DNA of 12,913 bases, from NCBI GenBank assembly GCA_041161475.1, contig JBEAUL010000083.1, positions 1-12,913 of the forward strand, in the 5' to 3' direction. Under the pieces are notes generated by a model. It was given only the letters and a program-made list of their open reading frames with translations. It was not told where the DNA came from and made no database searches. Positions 1-7,483 of the stretch are shown here, piece by piece. Origin of the DNA: JBEAUL01 sp041161475 (GTDB taxonomy: Bacteria; Pseudomonadota; Gammaproteobacteria; UBA6186; Azoamicaceae). The position numbers and the translations under genes were made by a program. Position 1 is the stretch's first letter, and each line of letters begins with the position of its first letter.

Positions 1-95
1 CTGCGTAAAGTCTTTCATCTGCCTGCGCTATTAATGTGTTAATATCATTGGATTCTTTTGGATTAAACCAATTTTTTAATTTTAGGCAATTTTAT
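1..95. other. Window edge, no gene called
   Basis: AT-rich stretch downstream of rsmI. One minus-strand frame stays open from about position 88 to the edge and would read ...IAQADERLYA, but it has no ATG, GTG or TTG start. It may be the beginning of a gene with an unusual start or chance coding potential. I see no convincing terminator here. Confidence 0.3.
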
Positions 96-986
96 TTATT
101 TAGCCAAGGCGCTGGGATGTTGTAAAGCATGGTTATACAGCTGATTTTTTTTAGCGCCGGTGATCTGTGTTGCAATACGAACGGCTTGATTCGTTGGCAA
201 TGCGCTTAACAGTAACTCAAGAGTTTTTATCGCCTCCGCACTTAAGGCTTCTTGTGCCTTTTCTTCTCGCGATTTTCCGGCCACCAAGACAACCATTTCT
301 CCTTTTTGTTGGTTAATATCTTGGCTACAAAAAGCATAGAGTTCCCCTAAGGTACTCCTTTTAATTGTCTCGAATTGTTTGGTCAACTCTCGTCCAAGCG
401 TTGCTGACCTACCGGCACCAAAGACGGCACACATGGCTTGTAGAGAAGCCAATATTCGATGCGGGGCTTCATAAAAAATTAAGGTTCGCATATCATCCGC
501 TAAGGTTGTCAGCGTTGTGTGACGCTCTGCCTTTTTTACAGGTAAAAATCCTTCAAAACTAAAGCGTTGTGCGGGCAACCCACTGGCACATAAGGCGGTG
601 ATAATGGCACAAGGCCCAGGAATCGGTATTACCTGGATCCCGTTGTTATGTGCTGCTTGAACCAAGATATGGCCCGGATCGCTAATCAAGGGTGTGCCGG
701 CATCTGAAATAAGGGCAAACGATTCCCCTTGTGATAATCGCTCAATCCAAGTGTTAACAGAGTGGGCTTCATTATGTGCATGCAGGGCAAAGAGGGGTTT
801 ATCTATATCTAAGGCACGTAATAACAATTTACTGTGTCGTGTGTCTTCCGCCAAAATAGCGTCAACCTGTTGCAGCGTGACAACCGCACGTTGGGTGATA
901 TCCGCAAGATTACCGATGGGTGTTGCTACCACATACAGAACACCCAATGCGACGCTACTACGTCCTGTTTTTTTATGAACAACCAC
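96..986 (-). CDS. rsmI: 16S rRNA (cytidine-2'-O)-methyltransferase RsmI
   Basis: SAM-dependent enzyme of the tetrapyrrole-methylase fold that 2'-O-methylates C1402 in the decoding centre of 16S rRNA, in the cytoplasm. Visible family signatures are TPIGNLADITQRA (about residues 22-34), AEDTRHS (46-52), the glycine-rich ISDAGTPLISDPG (93-105), PIPGPCAIITAL (121-132) and the late KGEMVVLVAG. At 296 residues it is close to the roughly 286 of the E. coli protein. The start used is a GTG six bases after the sspB stop. No strong ribosome-binding site is visible, so translational coupling to sspB is likely, and the first 10-15 residues are less certain. It is the last clear gene of the petA-to-rsmI run. 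Confidence 0.96.
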   Translation of the reverse strand: MVVHKKTGRSSVALGVLYVVATPIGNLADITQRAVVTLQQVDAILAEDTRHSKLLLRALDIDKPLFALHAHNEAHSVNTWIERLSQGESFALISDAGTPLISDPGHILVQAAHNNGIQVIPIPGPCAIITALCASGLPAQRFSFEGFLPVKKAERHTTLTTLADDMRTLIFYEAPHRILASLQAMCAVFGAGRSATLGRELTKQFETIKRSTLGELYAFCSQDINQQKGEMVVLVAGKSREEKAQEALSAEAIKTLELLLSALPTNQAVRIATQITGAKKNQLYNHALQHPSALAK

Positions 987-992
987 AATTAT

Positions 993-1421
993 CTATTTAA
1001 CTAGGGTAAGATTAGGCTTTTTGCCTTTGCCTGATTTCTGTGGATTGGTTTTTGATGCCTGACCATTTGAAGACACGGATGGATCTTCACTGCCATCGTC
1101 TTCGTATTCTTCCTCTGTAAAGACCATGCCCTTACCATTTTCTTTGGCGTATACCGCAATTACGGCTTGGACAGGCACATAGATATCTCGACCACGGCCA
1201 CCAAACTGCGCATTAAAACTGATGTAGGCATTATCCAGCTGTAGTCCACGAACGGCATTCATCGAGACATTTAAGATAATTCTGCCATTTTCTGCGTATT
1301 CCATGGGGACTTCTACCCCAGGATAATGCGTGTCTACCGCAATGTAGGGGGTACAGTTATTATCTGCAATCCACTCATAAAAAGCGCGTATCAAATAAGG
1401 TCGTGTCGTCGTCATGTTCAT
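993..1421 (-). CDS. sspB: ClpXP protease specificity-enhancing factor SspB
   Basis: Adaptor that delivers ssrA-tagged and some other substrates to the ClpXP protease. The body contains the family features PYLIRAFYEWI and DNNCTPYI near the N-terminus and the FNAQFGG and IYVPVQAVIAVYAKENG core. A Ser/Asn/Lys-rich flexible linker follows, ending in KGKKPNLTLVK, which matches the short C-terminal ClpX-docking tail of known SspB proteins. I chose the ATG at 1421 because GGGGGAA lies at ideal spacing before it. A longer frame reaches 1496, but that would overlap lpoA and adds non-homologous residues. This gives 142 residues, slightly shorter than E. coli SspB (165). Unusually, lpoA separates it from sspA. 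Confidence 0.93.
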   Translation of the reverse strand: MNMTTTRPYLIRAFYEWIADNNCTPYIAVDTHYPGVEVPMEYAENGRIILNVSMNAVRGLQLDNAYISFNAQFGGRGRDIYVPVQAVIAVYAKENGKGMVFTEEEYEDDGSEDPSVSSNGQASKTNPQKSGKGKKPNLTLVK

Positions 1422-1449
1422 TGTATTCCCCCCGAATCCCCTTATTCTA

Positions 1450-2610
1450 TTAGAAACTGTCAGGTATGCCAACCGTTTTTGGTTGCCCATCCACAAATCG
1501 GCTACAAGATAGGCGACGACGCACTTGTTGAGTCTGTTTATCCACCTGTAATTGCCCGCTCATCCCCTGCAAGGTCACATTTTTATTACCCACAAAGGTA
1601 CTCCACTGGGTAGCAATCGCAAACGCATCCATTCCTAAGGCGAACAATCGCGGAGCCTCTTTGTCGCTGTTAGACCAAACACGTTGGGCTTGGTGTCGCT
1701 TTTCGGCAATTGTGCCAGATTCTTCTAAAATCCAAGGCATGTCACAAAAAACAATGCCGCCTAAATCTTGGTCTTTAAGGGGCATAGGCACACCTGTATA
1801 TACATTGGCTGTGGCTAAAACGGGTGTATTTGGGCGATAATGAAAATCGAGTAGAGGTTTAATTTGTCTGGCAATATCTGCACTGGTGGCCAAAAAAAAT
1901 GCATCCGGTAATTGCTCGGAACCTTCCTCTAACTCAGCATAGGCACTGGCAATCGATTCAAGACGTTCCTGCGTCTTATTATTTTTAGTGATACTTTCGG
2001 TTTTTAAAATTTTTCCTCCCTTTTTTTCCCACTGTTCTTTAAAATATTTTGCCAATCTTTTTCCTCGCTCATTTGCCGATGCAACAATCACAATACGTCG
2101 ATAACCTTGCATCCATGCAAAATTCGCAATACTGGTTATTTCATCTTCTGGCAATAAGGCAAATTGATACAACTGTGATACAGGGCGACTCGACAAGGTG
2201 TTGAGGGCCAAAATAGGTAGCGTTGGTTTGGTGGCAACTAGGGCTTGCAGTTCCACTTTGGTTAAAGGACCTACGATAAGGGTAGCGCCTTTGGCCATGG
2301 CACTTTCATAAGCAATACGGGTTTTTTCTGGTGTGCCACCGGTATCATATAGTTGGACAGCAATTGATTGACCGCCTTGTTCGTAAAAAGCGGACAAAAA
2401 CCCATCTCTTACGGTACGCCCCATTCTCGATTGAGGCCCACTCAATGGCAGTAAGAGGGCCACTTGATGTTTCTCTTGTACATGATTGGTTTCATGGGAT
2501 ACAGCTGATGTATTATCAATGGTAGTAGCAAGAGAAGAGCGAGTGATGCGCTGACTGCAACCGGATAACAACAGACTTGATAGTAATATTATTAGGCAGT
2601 ACGGCTTCAT
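1450..2610 (-). CDS. lpoA: LpoA/LppC-like lipoprotein, short form without TPR domain
   Basis: In enterobacteria LpoA is an outer-membrane lipoprotein that stimulates the peptidoglycan synthase PBP1A. This protein begins with a lipoprotein signal peptide (hydrophobic residues 5-16, lipobox LSGC, lipidated Cys18). After a short polar linker it goes directly into the periplasmic-binding-protein-like C-terminal domain (VALLLPLSGP near residue 50, then ATLIVGPLTKVELQAL, PILALNTL and LFALGMDAFAIA). At 386 residues it is far shorter than E. coli LpoA (678), because the N-terminal TPR-like half is missing. The ATG lies two bases after the sspA stop with AGAGGA just upstream, so the two are translationally coupled. 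Family assignment is good. Whether it still activates a PBP is inference. Confidence 0.85.
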   Translation of the reverse strand: MKPYCLIILLSSLLLSGCSQRITRSSLATTIDNTSAVSHETNHVQEKHQVALLLPLSGPQSRMGRTVRDGFLSAFYEQGGQSIAVQLYDTGGTPEKTRIAYESAMAKGATLIVGPLTKVELQALVATKPTLPILALNTLSSRPVSQLYQFALLPEDEITSIANFAWMQGYRRIVIVASANERGKRLAKYFKEQWEKKGGKILKTESITKNNKTQERLESIASAYAELEEGSEQLPDAFFLATSADIARQIKPLLDFHYRPNTPVLATANVYTGVPMPLKDQDLGGIVFCDMPWILEESGTIAEKRHQAQRVWSNSDKEAPRLFALGMDAFAIATQWSTFVGNKNVTLQGMSGQLQVDKQTQQVRRRLSCSRFVDGQPKTVGIPDSF

Positions 2611-2612
2611 GA

Positions 2613-3242
2613 TTATCCTCTCATTGCCTTTTCTGCTATTGTCAGGCTTGCCTGAAAAGATTCTCGAGCAAACAGACGCTCGGCATAATCAATCACTGGT
2701 TTTGCCTCTTTTGGCAAGGTAATACCCAATAACGGTAATCGCCATAACAATGGTGCAATGCAACAGTCCACTAAAGAAAATTCTTCACTTAAAAAATAAG
2801 GCATATCACTTAATACCGGGGTAACGCTGACAAGACTGTCTCTTAACTCTTGTCGGGATGCTTCGACAACAGCCGGGGAACCATTTGCTAAAATGCGTTC
2901 CATTGGCTGATACCAGTCTCGTTCGACTCGATACATCATTAGGCGCGTACGTCCCCTTGCAACAGGATATACCGGCATCAACGGGGGGTGCGGGAATCGT
3001 TCATCAAGGTATTCCATGATATTTAAAGCAGGATATAAAACCAATTCCCTATCTACCAAGGTAGGTACCGAATGATAAGGATTGCATTCTAACAATTCTT
3101 GTTGCACCCTTGGATTAGCATGCCTATCGAGTACTTCACAGGTAATTTTTTTTTCTTCTAATACAATACGTACTTGCTGACTGTAGGGGTCACTTCCTGA
3201 ATATAGGGTCATAATCGATCGTTTGTTTGCCAAACTGGCCAT
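2613..3242 (-). CDS. sspA: Stringent starvation protein A (RNA-polymerase-associated)
   Basis: Glutathione-S-transferase-fold protein that binds RNA polymerase and supports transcription under starvation and acid stress. In Francisella and E. coli relatives it also affects virulence genes. Visible are the starter MASLANKRSIMTLYSG, a thioredoxin-like N-terminal domain (about residues 9-85) with HSVPTLVDRELVLY, the surface-pocket motif FPHPPLMPVYPVARGRTRL (84-102), and an all-helical C-terminal domain with FLSEEFSLVDCCIAPLLWRLP. Its length of 209 residues is normal for the family. AGGA sits seven bases before the ATG. It lies 34 bases after petC and directly before lpoA, so it is probably expressed with the bc1 genes. 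Confidence 0.96.
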   Translation of the reverse strand: MASLANKRSIMTLYSGSDPYSQQVRIVLEEKKITCEVLDRHANPRVQQELLECNPYHSVPTLVDRELVLYPALNIMEYLDERFPHPPLMPVYPVARGRTRLMMYRVERDWYQPMERILANGSPAVVEASRQELRDSLVSVTPVLSDMPYFLSEEFSLVDCCIAPLLWRLPLLGITLPKEAKPVIDYAERLFARESFQASLTIAEKAMRG

Positions 3243-3276
3243 ATCTTATCCTCACCTCAGGAACATAATTGCGTTT

Positions 3277-4023
3277 TTATCGTATATCTTTCCAATATTC
3301 TTTCTTTAAAAGAAAGGCAAACACAAAGAAAACGCCCAAAAATAGCAGCACCCAAACGCCTAAGCGCTTTCTGTCTTCTTGTGCTGGCTCTCCCACATAG
3401 ACTAAAAAATTCACCAAATCTTGAATTGCTTGATCGTACTGTTGCGGATTCAACTTACCTTTTGTTGCCAAACGCAAGGGATGCGCCTTGTCTTCAGACA
3501 ACACTTGGGTTCCCTGTAATGATAACAATACATGAGGCATTGCCACATCTGGAAAAAGTAAGTTATTGACTCCCCAGGGTCTTTTGTCATCTTGATAAAA
3601 ACTGCGTAAATAAGTATAGAGCCAATCTGCACCCCGGGATCGGGTAACCAAGGATAAATCTGGTGGCGCAATACCAAACCAATTGGCTCCGTCTTCACGG
3701 GTCATGGAGACTTTAATCATATCTGTTATTTTATCACCTACAAACATGAGATTTTTCTTTACAACATCGTCTAAAACGTTGCCATCCATATCAACGATGC
3801 CAATATCCTTGGCCATATTTTGATAACGAACATATTTGAGACTATGACAACCAGCACAATGATTCATAAACAACTGTGCTCCGCGCTGTAAAGCAGGCTT
3901 ATCGGAGAGATCGATGTTCACTTTGTCTAAAGTCATTGAGGGACTTGCTGCAAAAACTGGGGTATACCCCATTCCTAAGCAGGTTGCCACACCTAAAATG
4001 CCGATCCAACGCATCATAGTCAC
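3277..4023 (-). CDS. petC: Cytochrome c1 subunit of the bc1 complex
   Basis: Membrane-anchored c-type cytochrome of ubiquinol:cytochrome c oxidoreductase. It accepts electrons from the Rieske protein and passes them to soluble cytochrome c on the periplasmic side. An N-terminal Sec signal peptide ends around residues 25-26 (VFAAS). The heme site is C56-AG-C59-H60 followed by SLKYVRY. The distal ligand is probably Met162 in FPDVAMPHVL. One C-terminal membrane anchor spans about residues 221-240 and is followed by KKEYWKDIR. The frame starts with GTG directly after the petB stop, with GAGAG eight bases upstream. ATG codons at residues 3 and 4 are alternatives. Confidence 0.96.
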   Translation of the reverse strand: MTMMRWIGILGVATCLGMGYTPVFAASPSMTLDKVNIDLSDKPALQRGAQLFMNHCAGCHSLKYVRYQNMAKDIGIVDMDGNVLDDVVKKNLMFVGDKITDMIKVSMTREDGANWFGIAPPDLSLVTRSRGADWLYTYLRSFYQDDKRPWGVNNLLFPDVAMPHVLLSLQGTQVLSEDKAHPLRLATKGKLNPQQYDQAIQDLVNFLVYVGEPAQEDRKRLGVWVLLFLGVFFVFAFLLKKEYWKDIR

Positions 4024-5247
4024 TTATGTTACTCTCTCTGGCACAGGTTTTGTCTTATCCCATTTAGTATAGAAGGGCATCAATAAAAAAAAGGCAAAGT
4101 ATACAATAGAGCATATTTGAGCGAGCACTGTTTTCCCCGGCGTAGGCACATGAACGCCTAAATATCCAAGAGTGATAAATGCAAGCACAAATGCACTCAA
4201 GGCCATTTTATAGACCAAACCGCGATAACGAATAGATTTGACTGGACTGCGATCTAACCAGGGTAAGAAAAACAATATGATGATAGAAGCCCCCATTGCC
4301 ATGACACCCAATAGCTTATCCGGAATGGCTCTTAAAATGGCATAGTAGGGTGTCATATACCATACTGGGGCAATATGTTCTGGTGTTTTTAAAGCATCTG
4401 CTGGTTCGAAATTAGGTGCTTCTAAAAAATAGCCTCCCATTTCTGGGGCAAAAAAGACTACACTACAAAATAGAATCAGAAAAAAAGCAATGCCACATAA
4501 ATCTTTTACGGTGTAATAAGGGTGGAATGGAATACCATCTAAAGGAATTCCTTTGGCATCCTTTTTTTTCTTAATATCAACCCCATCGGGATTATTCGAT
4601 CCAACTTCATGCAAAGCCAGAATATGAAAAACCACCAAACCCACAAAAATAAGCGGTACAACAATAACATGTAAGGCAAAAAACCGGTTTAAGGTCACTC
4701 CGGTGACATTATAGTCTCCTCGAATCCATTGAACGAGTCCCTCTCCAACCCAAGGAATTGCGCCAAAAAGAGAGGTAATGACCTGAGCGCCCCATAAAGA
4801 CATATTCCCCCACGGTAACAAATACCCAAAAAAGGCTTCTGCCATCAGGCATAAAAAAATCAGCATACCAATCAACCACACAAATTCCCGTGGTTTTTTA
4901 TAAGAACCATAGATGATGCCACGAAACATATGGAGATAAATCACGATAAAAAAGAAGGAGGCGCCTGTTGAGTGGAGATAGCGAATTAACCAGCCATACT
5001 CTACATCTCTCATAATATATTCGACTGAATTAAAAGCTTCTTCTGCCGAAGGATTATAATTCATCGTTAAAAAAATTCCTGTTAGTAATTGATTGGCTAA
5101 CATCACCAGAGAAAATACCCCAAAGTAGTACCATACATTAAAATTTTTGGGGGCATAGTACTGGGTAAGATGCTTTTGAACCATAGAAGTTAAGGGAAAG
5201 CGCTCATCTACCCAGGCAATGGTGTTATTCCATACTCGTTTTATCAT
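4024..5247 (-). CDS. petB: Cytochrome b subunit of the bc1 complex
   Basis: Integral membrane diheme protein that forms the quinol oxidation and quinone reduction sites. Its 407 residues and roughly eight membrane helices fit bacterial cytochrome b. Likely heme ligands are His92 and His106 on one helix and His193 and His208 on another. GYLLPWGNMSLWGAQVIT (141-158) marks the Qo-site region. The Qo motif normally written PEWY reads PVWY here (294-297). To my knowledge this variant is usual in beta- and gammaproteobacteria. The ATG overlaps the petA stop (ATGA) and the stop abuts petC, so the three subunits are translationally coupled. Confidence 0.97.
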   Translation of the reverse strand: MIKRVWNNTIAWVDERFPLTSMVQKHLTQYYAPKNFNVWYYFGVFSLVMLANQLLTGIFLTMNYNPSAEEAFNSVEYIMRDVEYGWLIRYLHSTGASFFFIVIYLHMFRGIIYGSYKKPREFVWLIGMLIFLCLMAEAFFGYLLPWGNMSLWGAQVITSLFGAIPWVGEGLVQWIRGDYNVTGVTLNRFFALHVIVVPLIFVGLVVFHILALHEVGSNNPDGVDIKKKKDAKGIPLDGIPFHPYYTVKDLCGIAFFLILFCSVVFFAPEMGGYFLEAPNFEPADALKTPEHIAPVWYMTPYYAILRAIPDKLLGVMAMGASIIILFFLPWLDRSPVKSIRYRGLVYKMALSAFVLAFITLGYLGVHVPTPGKTVLAQICSIVYFAFFLLMPFYTKWDKTKPVPERVT

Positions 5248-5840
5248 GCAACGTTTCCTTCTGCACCATTTTCACCCACCACAATAATAGAATCGCTGGC
5301 ATAATAATAAGGTGGTACAGGCAAGTTGAGTGGGGCTGGCACACCTTTGTATACACGACCAGCCATATCATATTTTGAGCCATGACAAGGGCAGAAAAAT
5401 CCACCGGCCCACCCTGATTCAACGCTGTTTTGTTCTGGCTTATAGACTGGCACGCAACCTAGATGGGTACAAATCCCAACCAACACCAAAAAAGACTCTT
5501 TCCTAGAACGATATTGATTGGTTGCATATGGCGCTTGTACAGACTCTTTTGATAATGGATCTCTTAAAAAACTTTCATCTGTTGTGAGGCTTTGGAGTGA
5601 TTCTGGGGTACGATGTACGATAAAAATGGGCTGACCACGCCAGGCTACGGTGATTTTTTGACCCAGTTCAATTTTACTGATGTCCACTTCTACGGGGGCG
5701 CCTAAGGCTTTTGTTTTGGCGCTGGGCACCCATGACTTTAAAAAAGGATACGCCAAAAAAGAGGCTCCAATCCCTCCTATCACGGAAGTGGCCGCGCTTA
5801 AAAACTGTCTACGCCCCGGGTCCATCTCTTTTACAGTCAT
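5244..5840 (-). CDS. petA: Rieske iron-sulfur subunit of the bc1 complex
   Basis: Carries the 2Fe-2S cluster that takes electrons from quinol at cytochrome b to cytochrome c1. The N-terminus has a Tat-like element (GRRQFLSAA, residues 9-17) followed by a hydrophobic anchor to about residue 34. The cluster ligands are visible as C124-THLG-C129 (with His126) and C150-P-C152-H153-G. GSKYDMAGRVYKGVPAPLNL follows, as in other Rieske proteins. Length is 198 residues. AGAGGA lies about nine bases before the ATG. The gene begins 365 bases after the end of rpsI. The two are separated by a terminator and an element relic, so petABC probably needs its own promoter, which I could not place with confidence. 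Confidence 0.97.
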   Translation of the reverse strand: MTVKEMDPGRRQFLSAATSVIGGIGASFLAYPFLKSWVPSAKTKALGAPVEVDISKIELGQKITVAWRGQPIFIVHRTPESLQSLTTDESFLRDPLSKESVQAPYATNQYRSRKESFLVLVGICTHLGCVPVYKPEQNSVESGWAGGFFCPCHGSKYDMAGRVYKGVPAPLNLPVPPYYYASDSIIVVGENGAEGNVA

Positions 5841-5962
5841 TCGGCCGATTCCTCTATTCCTCGATTATGTTCGACTAAACATTGTTTGAGTGTACAACAA
5901 TCTATGCGTAGAAAGAAAGCGCTGATAAGGAATTTGGCATGAAAACGAGAAGCTATAAGCAA

Positions 5963-6081
5963 TTGACATCCTCCCCGCCATAAATGACGTGGGATTCCTG
6001 GTCTCAACTACTACTTACAGTCGCCAGGGGTTCTTGCTTCAACGATATTGCCCAGAGGAAATGGCTTGATTTTCGCCGTAA
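5963..6081 (-). mobile_element. Relic right end of an IS200/IS605-type (TnpB) element
   Basis: On the minus strand the sequence reads GGAATCCC, then an imperfect hairpin (complement of about 5971-5993), then GGGGAGGATGTCAA. This is the characteristic end of IS200/IS605/IS1341-type elements and the terminal scaffold of TnpB omega-RNAs. The hairpin has a mismatch and a G-T pair, consistent with decay. The stop and last codons of a tnpB-like frame lie just upstream (6004-6045). No left end, transposase gene or tnpB body is present, so the element cannot move by itself. The element boundary would be at about 5963, after TCAA. Confidence 0.72.
6004..6081 (-). pseudogene. tnpB 3'-terminal fragment
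   Basis: A short minus-strand frame reads ...ISLKQEPLATVSSS and stops at 6004-6006, immediately before the element-end hairpin. A SLKQEP-like tail just before the stop is common in OrfB/TnpB proteins of this group. Upstream the frame is interrupted by a TAA at 6082-6084, so only about 25 codons remain. The assignment rests on the tail and its position next to the hairpin. It is weak by itself. Confidence 0.45.
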
Positions 6082-6140
6082 TTATCCCACGGTTATGGAT
6101 GGAGAATTCCGCGGCACTTCGTTAAAAAATTGCTTTAGGT

Positions 6141-6173
6141 AAAAAAAAGCCCCGCTGTAATGGCAAGGGCTTT
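6141..6173 (-). terminator. Rho-independent terminator after rpsI
   Basis: On the minus strand AAAGCCC (6167-6173) pairs perfectly with GGGCTTT (6146-6152) and a run of T follows (6141-6148 on the complement). It begins 33 bases after the rpsI stop, so the rplM-rpsI transcript should end here, separating it from petABC. Confidence 0.82.
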
Positions 6174-6205
6174 CTTTGAGAAAATACTGATGAAATGAGT
6201 AAGGA

Positions 6206-6748
6206 TTAACGCTTAGAGTATTGTTCAACTTTACGCGCTTTTCTGTGACCCACTTTTTTACGTTCCACTCTACGAGCATCACGAGTCAAGTACTTTAACT
6301 TTCTTAAGGCACGACGCAAGGTCAAAGGCGGTGGCGCCACTTCTTCGGTGACTGTCTCGCCTTCCTCATCGATACTGACGACCTGTTTTGTCCCGACCAA
6401 GCGTGGATCGTTAGAGGCAGACTCAGGAAGGGTAAATTCCAGTGATTCTGCATCGTCATACTGTGCTAATGCTCTAGAGATACCCAAACGGATAGCGCCA
6501 GACTGCCCCATAATACCACCACCTTTTACTGTGGCGTATACGTCAATTTTATCTTGCAACTGGAACTGTTCCAAAGCTTGCATGGCAACCATACAGGCAG
6601 TTTTTCTTCTCAGATAATCTGCCAAGGGAAGGCCTTCTATGACAATCTTGCCTGTTCCTGCTTGAAGAAAGACACGGGCAACAGCGCTTTTGCGTCGACC
6701 GGTTCCATAATATTGTTTCGGCTTAGATTTAGTTGCTTTACTAACCAT
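6206..6748 (-). CDS. rpsI: 30S ribosomal protein S9 with acidic insertion
   Basis: Small-subunit protein whose C-terminal tail reaches the P-site tRNA. Family features are QYYGTGRRKSAVARVF (12-27), KGGGIMGQSGAIRLGISRAL (75-94), LTRDARRVERKKVG (154-167) and the terminal QYSKR. The protein is 180 residues against about 130 usual. A few extra residues are at the N-terminus. The main difference is about 44 residues between YDD (97-99) and LRRALRK (144-150), rich in Glu, Asp, Pro and Val (contains DEEGETVTEE). Reading frame and both flanks are intact, so this is a real in-frame insertion and not a frameshift. It follows rplM by 23 bases and ends before a clear terminator. Confidence 0.95.
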   Translation of the reverse strand: MVSKATKSKPKQYYGTGRRKSAVARVFLQAGTGKIVIEGLPLADYLRRKTACMVAMQALEQFQLQDKIDVYATVKGGGIMGQSGAIRLGISRALAQYDDAESLEFTLPESASNDPRLVGTKQVVSIDEEGETVTEEVAPPPLTLRRALRKLKYLTRDARRVERKKVGHRKARKVEQYSKR

Positions 6749-6771
6749 TTTTTAATCCACTTACTCTCTAC

Positions 6772-7221
6772 TTATTCGCCAACAGCGTTTAACAATTGCA
6801 CAGGCTTCGGTTGTTGTGCTTCATGCGGATGCTCGCTACCAGCATAGACCTTCAACTTACTGAACATTTCACGACCCAAAGGCCCTTTTGGTAACATGCC
6901 CTTAATCGCTTTTTGAATTACTCTTTCAGGAAAGCGTTGTAACAGCTTTTCTAATGAAGTTGTTTTAAGGCCACCTGGATAGCCACTGTAATGGTGGTAC
7001 ATTTTGTCTTTTGACTTGTTTTTACCTGTAACAGCAATTTTATCGGCATTTACCACTACAACGTAATCGCCATTGTCAAGGTGTGTGGCATAGGTAGGTT
7101 TATGCTTACCCTTTAAACGAAAGGCAATTTGTGATGCCAAACGCCCTAAGGTACACCCGGCCGCATCAACAAGCAACCACTCTGGACTAATGTCTTGCTT
7201 TTTTAAACTGTATGTTTTCAT
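6772..7221 (-). CDS. rplM: 50S ribosomal protein L13
   Basis: Early-assembling large-subunit protein. Typical sequence throughout: WLLVDAAGCTLGRLASQIA (15-33), KGKHKPTYATHLDNGDYVVVVNADKI, GYPGGLK and KGMLPKGPLGREMFSKLKVYAG. At 149 residues it is a little longer than E. coli L13 (142), owing to a Gln/Pro-containing C-terminal end. It is the first gene of the rplM-rpsI pair. A sigma-70-like promoter about 130 bases upstream leaves a leader of roughly 120 bases. Confidence 0.97.
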   Translation of the reverse strand: MKTYSLKKQDISPEWLLVDAAGCTLGRLASQIAFRLKGKHKPTYATHLDNGDYVVVVNADKIAVTGKNKSKDKMYHHYSGYPGGLKTTSLEKLLQRFPERVIQKAIKGMLPKGPLGREMFSKLKVYAGSEHPHEAQQPKPVQLLNAVGE

Positions 7222-7347
7222 GGATCAACTTTACTTTTGAAGTTATTTAAATACAAACTGCTACCAGACTATTACCTGGCAACCAACACCTGCAAACTTG
7301 ACTCGAAATCGCCCCTTACCAAACGTCTCGAACGCAAGAAGAAAACC

Positions 7348-7377
7348 ATATTACTGTACCCCTAAGGAGATTGTCAA
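7348..7377 (-). promoter_or_regulatory. Sigma-70-like promoter of rplM-rpsI
   Basis: On the minus strand a perfect -35 box TTGACA (7372-7377) is followed after 18 bases by TAATAT (7348-7353, four of six consensus positions). Transcription would start near 7340, giving a leader of about 120 bases before rplM. Position and orientation fit; no other equally good candidate is seen. Confidence 0.65.
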
Positions 7378-7444
7378 CAATAGTAGCACGATTTTCTTCA
7401 AAACGACGATATCGTTTGTGAGGATAAGCACTTATTATTGTGTT

Positions 7445-7483
7445 TACACTTATTTTTTCTGGTTTATTTGCTAAGTAAGTGTA
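7445..7483 (+). promoter_or_regulatory. Inverted repeat upstream of the HU-like gene
   Basis: TACACTTATTT (7445-7455) and AAGTAAGTGTA (7473-7483) form an 11-bp inverted repeat with one G-T position and a 17-base spacer. A further direct copy of CACTTATT lies at 7429-7436. It could be an operator or, if transcribed, a leader hairpin. The binding factor is unknown. Confidence 0.4.

Larger units (their letters stand above)
5841..6205. other. Intergenic region between rpsI and petA
   Basis: A 365-base gap that holds, from high to low coordinate on the minus strand, the rpsI terminator (6141-6173), a short decayed piece related to the 3' end of tnpB, an IS200/IS605-type right-end hairpin (about 5963-6006), and the petA leader. 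In many gammaproteobacteria rpsI and petA are neighbours, so the element relic may have widened the spacing. No intact gene is visible on either strand. Confidence 0.7.

Noticed and set aside
365..978. Plus-strand open frames inside rsmI, and similar frames inside petC, petA, rpsI and feoB
   Set aside because: They lie opposite strongly conserved genes, have no ribosome-binding sites and show no recognisable motifs.
1421..1496. Longer sspB frame starting at 1496
   Set aside because: It overlaps lpoA, adds residues not seen in SspB proteins, and a good ribosome-binding site sits before the ATG at 1421.
4357..4368. PVWY in place of PEWY in cytochrome b
   Set aside because: The Glu-to-Val change looks striking, but to my knowledge PVWY is the normal variant in beta- and gammaproteobacteria. 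Not reported as novel.
6082..6282. Open frame of 66 codons on the minus strand overlapping the end of rpsI
   Set aside because: It overlaps rpsI and its terminator in another frame. No start signal or family match; treated as a shadow.
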